From positions 62,001 through 126,000 of the forward strand of contig JALLLT010000020.1 in assembly GCA_025266875.1 (NCBI GenBank): a stretch of 64,000 bases of DNA. The letters are read 5' to 3'. This DNA is from Fennellomyces sp. T-0311 (lineage: Eukaryota > Mucoromycota > Mucoromycetes > Mucorales > Lichtheimiaceae). The translations under genes were made by a program, and so were the position numbers. This document shows positions 1 to 10,984 of the stretch, in pieces (positions within the stretch are counted from its first letter, which is position 1; every line of letters starts with the position of its first letter). The notes below the pieces were generated by a model that ran no database searches, was not told the DNA's origin, and saw only the letters and a list, made by a program, of their open reading frames with translations.

Positions 1-321
1 CCAATCCAAGTAACCGCATCTACCAAGAAGATGGAGCTCAGGTTGTAGACATGCGCGATCTACCATCTCCTAGCAACCGAGACCATTGGAACGTCTGGCT
101 AAGAAACATAATACGAAAAGGAAACATCTCAAGGGCATCGCATGAATCTATAATCGAGTTTTGCAATGAATGGAAGGATAGCAACAGTTATCGTAAGTAT
201 GGGTAAGAAGGTTAATAAGTAGAGCATATTAAACAGTCTCCGCAGTGGGTCCAAGCCCCAGGTCCACTGCCTGTGGCGGACCTCAGTCTATATGTGAAAT
301 TTTCCTAATATAGAAACTATA

Positions 322-336
322 CCGCGCGTAGCGCGG
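322..336. repeat. Perfect GC-rich hairpin
   Basis: Inverted repeat with 6-bp arms CCGCGC/GCGCGG around a 3-nt loop (GTA), in an otherwise AT-rich stretch inside the CACTA-1 intron, upstream of the Crypton gene. Helitron 3' ends carry similar hairpins, but no CTRR terminus follows on either strand. The role is unknown. Confidence 0.5.
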
Positions 337-540
337 GAAGCACATCGTAAAATGAGAGCGATCAGGCCAACGAGCTATGTAAAAGTTTCAAGTAAAAGGA
401 ATTCTACTTATATTTAATTTCTGTTGAAATTTATTCTACAAACTAAAGCTATTCCTTGAAGCGTAACCATATATTGTTGAATGGTTAGACGCCATGGAGG
501 GGCTGAGCAACTTTACGTCGTACTTGCGCATGGTTGATGG

Positions 541-645
541 GAGGCTGGAGAAGGTTAGACATACTTCTTGAGTACAATCATGAGGCTGGAGAAGGCTGAG
601 CATACGTCTTGTGCACAATCGCGAGGCTGGAGAAGGCTGAGAAGA
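541..645. repeat. Tandem repeat, about 41-bp unit x 2.5, upstream of Crypton gene
   Basis: Three copies of GAGGCTGGAGAAGG begin near 541, 582 and 623. Each is followed by related sequence resembling CATACGTCTTG..ACAATC. The array lies about 45 bp upstream of the TATA-like motif and about 110 bp upstream of the Crypton ATG. It could hold binding sites for the recombinase or be a promoter array, which is inference. Confidence 0.6.
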
Positions 646-689
646 GTTCTATACTATAGAAAATACGATGAGCGCTGTTCTATGAAAGC

Positions 690-697
690 TATATAAG
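690..697 (+). promoter_or_regulatory. TATA-like box of the Crypton gene
   Basis: CTATATAAGG lies about 55 bp before the ATG at 752, a plausible spacing for a compact fungal promoter. Confidence 0.5.
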
Positions 698-751
698 GGC
701 TATCACTTTCATTTTGCAAAACCATACATCTTTTTAAGCTTTACCTCAGAT

Positions 752-3085
752 ATGGCCGCGCGTAGACTTCGATCATCAAACACAAGCAACGCTTCCTCTT
801 CACAATCCGAAGAGGCTCACTACGCTGCGTTGGAACTGGAAATGGAACAGCAATTGCAAGAAACGCAACAAGAAGCCCAAGATCTAACCTCCCAGCATAC
901 CAAGAATGCCTATGGGCCCAAGATTAAAGAGTTTAAAAAGTGGTGTCATGCCAAACGCTTTCGTCCCCAGACTATTGAACAAGTAACCGGTCTTAAGCTA
1001 CATGCATTTCTTTTGGAGAAGGTACATGATGCTTATTCAAATTGTGCCAGCAAGCGTGTATGTATACTCACTATCGCTAAATGCTTCAGGTACTAGGCAG
1101 GCCAGTCCGTCCTCGTGGTCGGAAGCGACGCTTACCTGAAGCTGAAGTGGACGAAGTAGACGAAATGGACGAAATGGATGAGATGAATCGAACTCCAGAA
1201 GAAATTGCTGGAGACGTAGAGGCCGCCAAGCGCATTGGCTTTTCAACAATCGACCAATATGTCAGTGCGATCACACGTTTATACAACGAGCAGCTCGACC
1301 TCAACGTGAACTCGGCTGCCAACCATCCACGAATTCAAGCTGTCAAGAATTTATTGAAAAACGCGAGGAAGAAAGAAACTCGTAAGCGCCGCGACAATTT
1401 CGAGGATCGCGCTTCTGGCACTATGTTCGATGGGTACTCAACAATTGCGGAACTGACTCAAATCATCGATTACTTCATTGCCAAGGATTCGGGTGAGCAT
1501 TATCGAAACGCTGCAATGATGATGGTGTCCCACTTTACACTTATGCGAGGTGAAAATGTTCGAGAACTCGAGTTGCCCGATGTTCAAACACTACCCTTGG
1601 AGCGTGAAGGACCGACACCGGATATTGAATGCCCTGCCTTGGTTTTGCTCTTGGACCATGGTAAAACGAATCAATATGGCTATGCTCAGCATGGATCTTT
1701 TATCAGAAATGCAAACGTCGAAGTATGCCTATGGATGGGATTTGGCTTATATCTTTTTTACCGCTGGCATATCGAGTGTGAAGATTTTCCGGACATGACT
1801 TCGCCTGAAACATGGTACACAATCAAGCTTTTCAAGACCAAGCCGCCACAACCCAATACCAAGGAAATTACTCCTGCCGCGCACTACAGGGCATTGGAAA
1901 CCGCTTTCAATGCAGTTGGTATACGTAGCAGGGCAAAGACGCATGCTGGTCGAAAATCTGGTGCGAAAATGGCAGACGTCGGCGAAGCAGGTGATTCACA
2001 GATTCGCCGTGCAGGAAGGTGGACAAATGATTCGATGAAGGGTTCTTACCTTACAAACCTACCACGACGGTTATTGCGAGTACTGGCGGATTTTCCTGCT
2101 GAACGTGGCCGTTTCTATTTGCAACGCGCTGCTGTCAAGCCATCACCGGAACTTTGCCGTAAAGTCTTCCCCAAGGTTGAGGAGCGGCAAGTGCAAATTG
2201 ATGCCAACCAAGGGGACAACAGCATTGCTGCCACGGATTTCTCAAGATGCTACGAGTACTTCGAGAGACATTTTTACAAGACTCAGTGCTGATGCAAGAA
2301 CGGTTTCCCGAATTGAGCATATGGAATCATCCTCTTTTTAACATAGATTCGGACTATTTGAATTTCAAGCAGTAAGTGGTAAAATCAGTGGTGCGCATCA
2401 CATATACTAATACAATCTTTCCAGTAACTTGATTAATGCTATGGCTAGCCGACCAGCCCCGGCGGAATTGACCTTACAGATGGCGATGCCATTGATGCAT
2501 GACCACGTTCGCACCATCCATACAGATCTCTCTGCACAAATGCGTGTACTCACCGAAGCTGTAAACCAGCAATCCCAATCCACCACGCGGTACTTGGAAG
2601 ATCTGATATCTGGAAGAGTGCCTTTAAACGTGCAAGTCCGTGTGCAGCCATCTACTGGGAGTTCTGACTTTGAGATCACACCTACCTCTTCTTCGAGTAC
2701 ATCCATTTCTATGTCCACGTCTGTGGCAATACCAACGGAACAAACCACGAGCGCGGATCAGGGCGCCAACTCCCAGCCGCCATATCACCGAATGAGCCGG
2801 GGTACAAGAACCATCCACGAACTTTGGCGTGAATGGCACCAAGGGTTTTCAGGCTCCCCCGCTTGTGCCGAGCTGGAACGTCGCTGGGGCGACAAGTGGC
2901 GTAAAGATGATAGATTTTCCCGGCGTCGCAAAGCTATCATCGATGGGATCATCCAGTATGCCAATAACCACCATTTGAGGGAAGTCGCTGTTGCTGTGGA
3001 CCGAGTAGAAGAAATTAGGAAGGCCTTAGGTGGCAAATCGCTGGATTGGATGGCCAAAAATAGAGCATGGATTGATGAGGAATAA
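752..3085 (+). pseudogene. Crypton tyrosine recombinase with C-terminal GCR1_C domain, one frameshift
   Basis: Crypton elements move with a tyrosine recombinase instead of a DDE enzyme. Exon 1 is 752-1057. Exon 2 starts at 1090 after an apparent 32-bp GT-AG gap, short enough that a frameshift is the alternative. The catalytic set is visible: box-I Arg in LMRGENVR, HAGR (HxxR), GRW, and the nucleophile Tyr in GSYLTNLP. Near 2238-2243 the frame changes (one base appears lost) and coding continues in another frame to about 2373. It then splices (intron near 2374-2425) into 2426-3085, which ends in a Trp- and Arg-rich GCR1_C-type DNA-binding domain (about 2800-3085). Recombinase plus GCR1_C is the fungal Crypton layout. 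The gene lies inside an intron of CACTA-1 in the same orientation. Confidence 0.85.
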
Positions 3086-3478
3086 AACTTGATATTTAGC
3101 TTACTCCATTGATGGATTGGTGGTGAATAAAAAACACAATAAGTGTATTGAGTTAGGGCATTGTGGCAATACACAACTATTGTATATGCATGAGGTATTC
3201 AATCTCTGTTTGCTTGATTACCAAAATCATCGAAATTGAACCAGACATGGTAGTCATGCAAGAAATGATTCTAGATTAAAGAAGTAAAATGTAACAAAAC
3301 TAAGGTGCATATGTCTGTGGACCTCAGGTAAAAATATGCACATATTTTTCCATAGAAAAGATTTGTACGTGCACCTAAAATTCTTTTCTGTGTTTAAATT
3401 CTAGGACCTCACTGGACTTGCGCGGACCTCGACGGACCTGTGGTTTTGATACGTGTTTTTACTAAATTTTTGTTAAAG
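3086..3478. other. Crypton 3' flank and end of the host intron
   Basis: No gene seen. It holds AT-rich sequence and a GGACCT-rich patch (3405-3443), then a branch-like TACTAAAT and the acceptor TTAAAG that ends the CACTA-1 intron. Cryptons lack TIRs, so the element edge cannot be fixed. Confidence 0.5.
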
Positions 3479-6034
3479 GACCAGAGCCTCTTGACAGTGT
3501 ACATGTGGCAACCACACGGTTAATGGAAGCCTTTCCAGTTAAAAGCGAGAATTATCATATTTGTCGCAATGGATGTATGCTTTTTGAAGATGGTACGGAA
3601 CTTTCATGCAAACATTGCTCTACACTACGCTATGAGGACCGGGAATTTCAGCGCCCTGCAGCAAGCATGCAATATCTATCAGTCTCCGAGCTTCTTGGTG
3701 CCATGTTGTCTACTGCATCCTACCGCGACATGTTTCACGAAATGTACCGGCGTGACCATGCAGATATAATTGAGGATATTTTTGATGGATGTGCTTTTGT
3801 GGATCAAGCCCACTTATTCCAGAACGAATTCGACGTTGCATTAGGCTTGTACGTCGATGGATTTGCCCCATTTTCGTACAGCCGAACCAGTATCTCCATG
3901 ACGATAATCCATCTTGTCGTTTTTAACATTCCAAAGGGTCAGCAGTACAGCTCGTCTTTCGATAGTATGTTGACAGCGTATTAACGGATTTAATTAGATA
4001 CAAGTTACATAATATGATTGAAATAGCTGTGATCCCCGGGCCCTCAAAACTGAAGAATATTTACTCGTTCCTGGCACCACTTCTCAATGAAATCAAGCAT
4101 CTTTCGACACAAGGCATGATACTACGAGTTGATGGGGAAAGCGAAATACATCTGCACGCACATCTGCTCTTGGCGTCGGGAGATATTCCTGGAGTTGCTG
4201 ACTTGATTCAGCATATGGGTCATGGATCGCATTATGGGTGTAGAATATGCCACATCAGATCTAGCTCATTGATCAGTCCTCAAGGCAGTGGGCACGGACA
4301 ATACTTTCCTGGTGAACAGGACATTTTAGACGAAGAATGCACTGATGATGATTTTACAGGACAGCTTCTGGTCTGCTCAACTAAACCATTATTTTTATGA
4401 ATTGCTAAAAGCTAACATAGTGTATATATAATAGGTGTATGGCATTATGGGCGGCAACCCCTTCACAGAACTGTCATCGTACACTCATTCACCTTCTTTT
4501 TATGGTCTATGCGAGCTTCATTTCATTGGTCAAAACATAGGACGTCAAATCCTATCTATGTTTAAAGGGCAATATGTTAATGCAAGTTCACCATTCGTGC
4601 TAACAACGAGTCAGCAACAAACGATTGGAAAAGCGTTGAAAACATCGCACTTGCTGTTTCCAATAGGTCTCGATGGTAACTTAGGCGGTAAACTTGCATT
4701 TATGTACATTTTGCTGTTATTTTGGAACTGATATTCAATTACATTTAGATATCTTCGCATGGTCGGAAAGCTCTCGTGGTGTCGATTATATCGATTTTCT
4801 GCTATATGCAGTTTCTACCATTGTACACGAACTTTTAGAAGCAAATAAATGCATGTTTTTAGATAGGCTGATAAGTTTGATCAAAGCATGCGCCATTGCA
4901 TTGAAGTGGGAAATTTCGTACACACGAGAGCCTCCTGAATACGAAGGGGATATGGAAATGCCTAGCGATTTGGAGCGATTACAAAGGTAATAACTTGGTA
5001 ATACATATGAAATATTACTCACATCATATATTTAGTTATATGGATGACTGCCACACATTTATGTACGATCACGTCTCACACAATCTATACACGATCAACA
5101 TGCATTTCCTTCGCCATTTGAGATCTATCATCGAGTCACTGGGTCCGATGCGATCACTTAGTGGAAGAAATATGGAGCGTGCCATCGGTATGTTTTGATA
5201 TCAAACTCAAATTGTCATATTCGAACAGCAGTACATACGATAATCTACAGGGGAAATCAAGGCTTATATTAAATCACGGGTATCACCAGGGGCAAATGCA
5301 TCAAACGCGCTGTTACAAGTTTCAGCTCTGCGATACCAGAAGTGGCAATCACCAACCATCAACAACAGCCGCAATACGCAAGTTTTTTCTCTTGGTAATA
5401 GCGAACAAGATCCAGAATTCTGGGGCCCTCGAGAAGGAAGAGTCCCGGTAGAACGATATCGAGCAAGTTACAATCTTCAGTTTTATATCAAGAGATATTG
5501 GACCTGAGCGACGCGTACAGAAGTAACTACAATTGATCCAGAATTGCCTGAAATCGGCACACGGCTATTTAGAAATGGGAATAAATATGACTGTCTCGAA
5601 TTTCCTAACAACCGTACAAAAAGGCTAACGACTTTTATTACTGCAATGCTACCATTGGATCTCGCTGCGGGTGACCATGCAGCTGCACCGATCAACGTGA
5701 GGCGAAGATACTTCTGCGAGATCGTACTGTTTTTTACTCATTCACATCAAGGTTAATATTTGTCACTATTACTCAGCTACAGTTAACTTGACTTACCTAA
5801 TTGAATTATCTAGGCCACAAAAGAATGCTATGCTTACTCAAGATAATTGAGAATGTACGTCAAAACAGTGTAGGTGCAGCTTTCGGCAACACACGTTACG
5901 GAACAAGAAAATACGTTACAGAAGTGGAAAACATCGAGGGATTTGCCGGTATGATAGAATCTTCTCTTTACCCTGGATATTACTATTATATATACCCAAA
6001 CATGGGCCTTGGAAAAATGCAGTTAGGTGGTAGT

Positions 6035-6351
6035 TGTTGTATCCACAACATGATTATGGCTTATGCATCATTTACCCTTGTTTGCTTATTGACAACGGGT
6101 TACTTTAATTTTCCGATCTACAGCCAAATCCCTGTCTTGACATGCGTTCATCGTAATAACCTTGCCTAACTTAGTGAAACCCACATAACCCTGGTTACCA
6201 CAGCGGTTCATGTGCCTTACAACCATGTCAATGATCCAACCCCTCGAGAATAAGCTTTTATTATTTAAAGTGATGATTCAACATACGAAATAAATCAGTC
6301 ATTACTTGAGTCTCGTCACTTACCTGCCGTTTACTATTGTTGAATATCACA
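6035..6351 (+). mobile_element. Solo LTR A1 (317 bp), TSD GTAGT
   Basis: Begins TGTTGTATCC and ends GAATATCACA, flanked by a perfect 5-bp duplication GTAGT (6030-6034 and 6352-6356). A second copy of the same length lies inverted at 47557-47873 and is about 97% identical by eye. No internal retrotransposon sequence remains, so it is a solo LTR left by recombination between the two LTRs. It cuts the last coding exon of the CACTA-1 transposase. Confidence 0.92.
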
Positions 6352-6360
6352 GTAGTCAAT

Positions 6361-7011
6361 GGATGACTTCCAAAACGTTTATACACTGCGTGATAAAATA
6401 AAATAAACGAGAATTGTTACACGGATTTCCTAATTCGACGATGGATAAACCTTAATCACCCCTCGATAAACAGCATTGGGGGGACGGGGATAACTTTTTT
6501 TTACTTAGTGTTTATCCGCGATAAACTTGGATATACCCGACGGTCTATTGACCCCCTCTGACCCCCCTCAATAAACTTTTGCCATTTATTGATTTCCGAC
6601 CTTGGCTTCCATCTTGCGCTCTAATTCGGCCAATCTGCTCCGGATCTCCTCCAGCTGGATGCAGAGAGTGCTGTCCATGCCTCTCACCATCCTGTGCACA
6701 TCCTGCATCATCGTATGGATCTACGTCTTCTGTAAAAAAAGATGTTGACATCCGATGAGCATCATCATAGACAAATCTTGCATGTATTGTTCAAATCACA
6801 CAATTTCTGTGTGCCTGAGGTTGGTATCAGCCAGATACGCACTGTATTTTATGGTGTTTGGAGAGAAAGAAATAGAGGAAACTAAAGAAGTACGTCTATC
6901 ATGGATAAACCGAGTTTTGGAAGTCTTCTTGGAAATAGAAAGCGAATAAACTTTATTCTACTTTGTATCACCCCATCTATTTATTCTGTATAAACGTTTT
7001 GGAAGTCATCC
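6361..7011. mobile_element. MITE-like non-autonomous DNA transposon (651 bp), TSD AAT
   Basis: TIRs of about 25 bp start GGATGACTTCCAAAACGTTT and are mirrored at 6988-7011. The flanks are AAT at 6358-6360 and 7012-7014. Removing it (and the neighbouring solo LTR) restores the terminal codons of the CACTA-1 transposase. The interior has many GATAAAC/GTTTATC motifs and no convincing transposase; the short minus-strand ORF at 6545-6751 is unsupported. The superfamily is not certain. A 3-bp TSD fits Harbinger or CACTA derivatives. Confidence 0.8.
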
Positions 7012-7172
7012 AATATACACTGTAGGATAGTGTAAAAATTAGCTTTTAGAGCATTTCCAATGGTTTGCTAAATTTTTTGCCAAATTGGCAAGGCGCTATC
7101 GTAGCCGGACCATAAAAAGCACACCATTTTCCAACAGTTTGCTATTTTTTCTTTTATTAAGCTGACGCGACC

Positions 7173-8571
7173 ATGTCAAACAAAAGAGTTCAATTACTTC
7201 GACAAATGTTCGATAAAGATGCATCAGAAGAAGTTCTGCGTCATCGCAGGGTCAAACGCGTGATGGAAATGTTCGAGGAAGATGAAGAACCGAAAGACAA
7301 AAAGGGCAGGAAAGGTTCGACTCCTGGCCGCGATGTCATCAAGCGCAATCGAATTGCAGGCCATTACCGCCTTTTCAAGGACTACTTTGCCGAACCCCCG
7401 ATTTACTCGGATAAGCAGTTTCGTACTCGGTTCCGCATGAGCCGCCGACTGTTTTGCAAGATCGTTGAACAGTTGGAGCAAAATGACGACTACTTCACTC
7501 AGAAGTACGATGCTGCACGACAACCCGGTCCGTCACCTCTTCAAAAGGTAACGGCAGCTATCCGTCAACTTGCTTACGGAGTCGCTGCTGATGCAGTAGA
7601 TGAGTATGTTCGGATTGGAGCGAGTACTGCATTGGAGTCCCTCAAGCACTTCTGTCTCGCAATCAGCCGCATCTATGGTGATGAATACCTGCGTTCGCCA
7701 AACGAAGAAGACATCAAACGATTGCTTGCAAAGGCTGAGGAGCGCGGTTTGCCTGGCATGCTTGGTTCTTTGGATTGCATGCACTGGGAATGGAAGAACT
7801 GCCCCTCAGCATGGAAAGGCGCTTACCAGGGAAGGTCCAAAACGGCAACGATTATTTTGGAGGCTGTTGCGGACGCTGAGACGTGGATCTGGCATGCATT
7901 CTTTGGTCTCCCAGGTTCCCTCAACGACCTTAATGTCCTACACCGTTCTCCTCTTTTCGCTAAACAAGTAGCTGGTGTTGCCCCTGACGTAAAATTTACG
8001 GTCAATGGCAAAGAATACACCAAAGGATACTACCTGGTCGATGGCATTTACCCGCCGTGGGCAACGCTTATGGATGCCATCAGATATCCAGTTGACGCGG
8101 GAGAGAGCGTAAGACCCTGCTAGTATATGTAAACCAGCTATTCTAACATTTCCATAGTTGTTCACCAGAACGCATGAAGCACATCGCAAAGATGTTGAAC
8201 GTGCTTTCGGCATTTTGCAAGCACGGTTCGCTGTGATTAGACATCCAGCACGATTATGGCAACTTCACGATCTTTATTCGGTGATGAGAGCGTGCATCAT
8301 ATTGCACAATATGATCATTGAAGACCAGCGCGACCATCCTGACGAAGACGTTGAAGAACCGCAGTGTTTAGGAAACACTCCTTCACTGACTATCCGCAGG
8401 GAAAGAAATGCGTTGGATGAGTTCATGCAGCACTATGATGATCGTCTTGCCGCGATTAAGGATGCTCAAACCCATCATCAGTTGAAGCGTGATCTTGTCG
8501 AGCATCTATGGCTGCACCAGCGCAAACAACCAGTACAACAGCGTGAGCCAGCAAATAATGGCAGCGAGTAA
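7173..8571 (+). CDS. PIF/Harbinger DDE transposase (element 1), two exons
   Basis: Exons 7173-8108 and 8158-8571 are separated by a 49-bp phase-0 GT-AG intron, giving about 449 aa. The DDE_Tnp_4 triad is visible: D201 in LGSLDCMHWEW, D252 in LPGSLNDLNV, and E326 in RKDVERAFGILQ, the family's signature block. The N-terminus (residues 1-60) is basic and acidic. The triad is complete and there is no internal stop, so the enzyme looks functional. It should need the SANT-like partner encoded convergently at 8599-9559, as known for PIF/Harbinger elements. Confidence 0.92.
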
Positions 8572-8598
8572 ATTATAAACGAAAAACACAGTCTATTC

Positions 8599-9559
8599 TT
8601 ATTGTTCGCCTTCTTCTTCTTCACCGTCTTCTTCTCCTTCACTTTCTACTACTTCAATTGTCTCCTGGACAACAATAGCAGGAGCAGCAGCAGCAGCAGC
8701 CCTTCTGGCCTTGATCCTTTCCAGAATCTCAACCCTTCTGAGCATGAAGTACTCACGGGCGATCTCATCCAAGTCGTCCAACCTCGTCCTCATGACTTCC
8801 GCCTCCTCCATAGCTTCTTGGAGGGCGAATCTTTGTTCGCTCAACGCGAGCTGCTTTTCCTCGATGCGGACGAGTTTTTCCCGGCTGTCGTCGAACTTAC
8901 GCTTACGCGAAGCTTCTTCTTTCGCCTTCTCTTTAGCGGCCTTGCGGCCTTGGGGGCGATCCACAGGGGCAGGAAGCTCGTCATTTTTCACGTTGTTATA
9001 TCGAACGCGAAACTTTTCCTCGCCTTTCAGCACTTCATAGCAGTGCATGAAAGCGAACTCGCTATTCACTGTAACCTTGTATTTTTCCAAGGCTTTCTCG
9101 ATCTTGATACCAGAAAGAAAATCATGAGTACTAGTAAGTAAAATAAAAAGTCTAGCATTAACTCACATCATCAGAAGGCTGTGTCCCACTAACTGGTTCG
9201 CCACGAGCGTTCTCGATATTCGAGATTATTCCACAAAACAAGGAAACAGCCGTCTGAACGTTGTGCCAGCGACTGGAGAGGCTTCCGGGGGTGGTACGTC
9301 TCTCAGCAGAACCTCCCAAACGGAGGAAGTGGTCGTAGATACCCTTCCATAGCGTATTGCTATCCTGGTCTGTACCCTTAATGGGATCAGTGGATACGTG
9401 GACCCAGGCCTTGCAAAGATACACGTCTTCGCTCTTTTCCCAACCAGGGCCACGCGATTTACGGGTACGACCAGAAGGCGAACCCTGTCCAGCTGCAGGT
9501 GTTGCGCGAGATTCGCCATTCAAAGCATTTCCGGTGGTAGTGGTCTTAGATTTAGCCAT
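8599..9559 (-). CDS. PIF/Harbinger ORF1: SANT/Myb-like plus NAM-associated C-terminal protein
   Basis: Exon 1 runs 9559-9167. A GTGAGT intron spans 9166-9103, and exon 2 is 9102-8599, giving about 298 aa. The N-terminus has a Trp-rich trihelix/SANT-like region (GWEKSEDVYLCKAWVHV, then WKGIYDHF and RWHNVQ). The second half is a charged helix of the no-apical-meristem-associated type, followed by an Ala run. The tail reads TIEVVESEGEEDGEEEE, which resembles a SUMO-interacting motif. In this superfamily the SANT protein binds the TIRs and helps bring the transposase into the nucleus. The intron acceptor is the least certain point. Confidence 0.85.
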
Positions 9560-9775
9560 TTCGATTGAAGAGTAAGTTCAGGAACGAGAAAAGTTTATTT
9601 TACTGCGCGTTTTCTATTTTGAAAAATCTGTTCGCGCAGTTTGCCAAAATAGCAAGGCCAGCACAATAAATTTCTATTTTACAAAATGGCAAATGGAAAG
9701 TAGCAAACTGTTGGAATCGTAAAATTGCCATTTCGGACTGCCAAAATAGCATTTGGCAAACCATTGGAAATGCTC

Positions 9776-9976
9776 TTATTGCCTTAAAGATTATTTGCGC
9801 ACATAACAAGATTAAATAAGATTAAATAAGAAATAACAAGTTTGACTATTTGCTTTTTTACAACTTTTTGAATTAAATTTCATAACAAGATCGAACGAAG
9901 ATTGAACAAGCTTGTTGAGAAATTACGCAGTTTTAAAAAGATCCAACAAGATTGAACAAGATTTTTTCCCATAGTG
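9776..9976 (+). repeat. CACTA-1 right subterminal region
   Basis: AT-rich stretch with repeated AACAAG/AACAAGATT motifs in both orientations, ending in CCCATAGTG at 9976. This matches the dense short repeats CACTA elements keep near their ends for binding of the accessory protein. Confidence 0.7.
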
Positions 9977-10158
9977 CAGTTCTTGGCTAAATCGCAATCA
10001 TCTTCTTCATAACCTTCTGATGATTGGCCGAATCCTAAGGCCTGATCCAACTTGTTGACAATTGAATAAGTGCCATCATGAATCTTCTGTGCCGATTGCA
10101 CAAAGCTCAAGTACGTCCACAGCATTTTTTCGCGTTTTGACACGTTGTTATTAGACAT
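9977..10158 (-). pseudogene. N-terminal ORF fragment of unknown function
   Basis: Starts at an ATG at 10158 (MSNNNVSKREKMLWTYLS) and stays open about 60 codons until it runs into the CACTA-1 right end, where the frame continues only into element sequence. A TATA-like TTTATAGT (minus strand) lies upstream near 10201-10210. I do not recognise the protein. It may be the start of a gene truncated by CACTA-1. Confidence 0.4.
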
Positions 10159-10308
10159 TTGAAAAGTAAATTGGCAATGAGAATAGAGTGAAGGAAGAGA
10201 TACTATAAATGGTATATGAAGGTGTGTAGGTTGTGGTCAAATGTACCTTCAGCTACAGTATCTTTATTGGCTTAATTTTATTGCCTGTAACACCTTCAAA
10301 TTTGAAGC

Positions 10309-10451
10309 TGTAGGTGGGTTTGACTGGGCCTAATTTTGGGTTCAGGCAAAAGACATGGCCCGTTTCGTTGGGCCTGACGGGCTATGGGCCACAGATGTGA
10401 CCTAGCTGAACTGGCCCGATGCCTGTCGGGCATGGCCCGTTTAGAGCCCTA
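10309..10451. mobile_element. GGGCC-rich hAT-like element end (fragment)
   Basis: This is about 90% similar by eye to the right end of the hAT-like element at 49355-50793, including GGCAAAAGACATGGCCCGTT and the terminal TTTAGAGCCCTA (ends at 10451). No matching left end or 8-bp duplication was found, so it is treated as a truncated or solitary end. Confidence 0.65.
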
Positions 10452-10509
10452 CCAAAGACTTTAGGAGATCTTCAAAAGGCTCCGGAAGACCTTTGACAGA
10501 CCTTTGAGG
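10452..10509. repeat. Left part of CTTTGAGG-type minisatellite
   Basis: Contains AAGACCTTTGACAGACCTTTGAGG-like units that resume beyond CACTA-2 at 17244. The CACTA-2 target AGG lies inside this array. Confidence 0.6.
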
Positions 10510-10984
10510 CACAGTGGGAAATATGTGTGGTTAAATATGGTAGATTCTGGTTGATCCTGGTTTGGTAAATACCTGGTGGATTTGGTCATTTTACCTGAAA
10601 TTCACCGGACCAAAATTAACCAAAATAAACCAAAAAGGACCATAAAAAACGAACCATCACTGGTAGAAACAAAACATAACCAAACCATCAGAACCGTAGA
10701 AAACCATGCCTGTGAATACCATGGAAACCTGTACCAATAGTGATCGAGAATGACAGCGACATCGAGGTCACCATACGGTACAAAGCAGAACTGGCGACCA
10801 ATAATATAAATCCGTCGGTTTGAAAGCATTTCTGCTATTTATATAAACGGTACATTCATTTTTCAGAAGCTTCTATATTGAATATGTATACGCGCAAATA
10901 TGATTCTACGCATACGGAACCCGCAGCGAAAGAGCAGCCTTTTTATTTCTATAGATCTACCATTTCTATCGTAATATACAATAA
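10510..10984. repeat. CACTA-2 left TIR and subterminal repeats
   Basis: The 26-bp TIR is followed by about 200 bp full of short TGGTT/AACCA units in both orientations (for example TGGTTTGGT, AACCAAAATAAACC). Similar units occur at 17020-17243. No gene is seen to 10984. Confidence 0.7.

Larger units (their letters stand above)
3..7025 (+). pseudogene. CACTA-like (CMC superfamily) transposase, interrupted relic
   Basis: The exon at 3-192 aligns by eye to the exon-1 end of the relatives at 12616 and 21078 (shared pattern II-x3-NI-x-RA-x2-ES). It ends in a phase-1 GTAAGT donor. The next exon starts at 3479 after TTAAAG with matching phase, so the Crypton sits in this intron. Later exons run through about 3479-3944, 3998-4360, 4435-4690, 4750-4987, 5038-5187 and 5250-5752, ending at a TAG at 7023-7025 that is reached only after removing the solo LTR and the MITE. 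The GDIP and C-x2-C blocks and the MERAIG glutamate block are present. The residue equivalent to the aspartate of GLDEMH is Cys (YGLCELH), and a TGA lies near 5506. It is degenerate and probably inactive. Confidence 0.8.
7049..9775. mobile_element. PIF/Harbinger element 1, complete, TSD TTA
   Basis: TIRs start GAGCATTTCCAATGGTTTGC and are mirrored at 9756-9775. The flanking TTA (7046-7048 and 9776-9778) is the superfamily's preferred target. It encodes the two expected proteins, convergently arranged: a DDE_Tnp_4 transposase and a SANT/Myb-like DNA-binding protein. Both frames are open after splicing, so it may be autonomous. It is inserted in the 3' subterminal part of CACTA-1. Confidence 0.93.
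1..9976 (+). mobile_element. CACTA-like element 1 (left end outside window), heavily nested
   Basis: The right end is at 9976. Read from the minus strand it begins CACTATGGGAAAA, the classic CACTA start, and the last 200 bp carry repeated AACAAG motifs like CACTA subterminal repeats. Its transposase gene (3-7025) matches the two more complete relatives in this window. Removing the later insertions (Crypton in intron 1, solo LTR 6035-6351, MITE 6361-7011, Harbinger 7049-9775) leaves about 220 bp between the transposase stop and the right end, close to the 275 bp in the copy at 19545-24608. No left TIR is visible, so the element probably starts before the window and the expected divergent partner gene would lie there. 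Confidence 0.75.

Noticed and set aside
322..336. Helitron 3' end
   Set aside because: The hairpin is present, but no CTRR terminus or Rep/helicase gene was found.
8602..9141. Plus-strand ORF of 179 codons rich in Phe and Ser
   Set aside because: Antisense of the spliced Harbinger ORF1, whose codons, splice sites and domain make sense on the minus strand.
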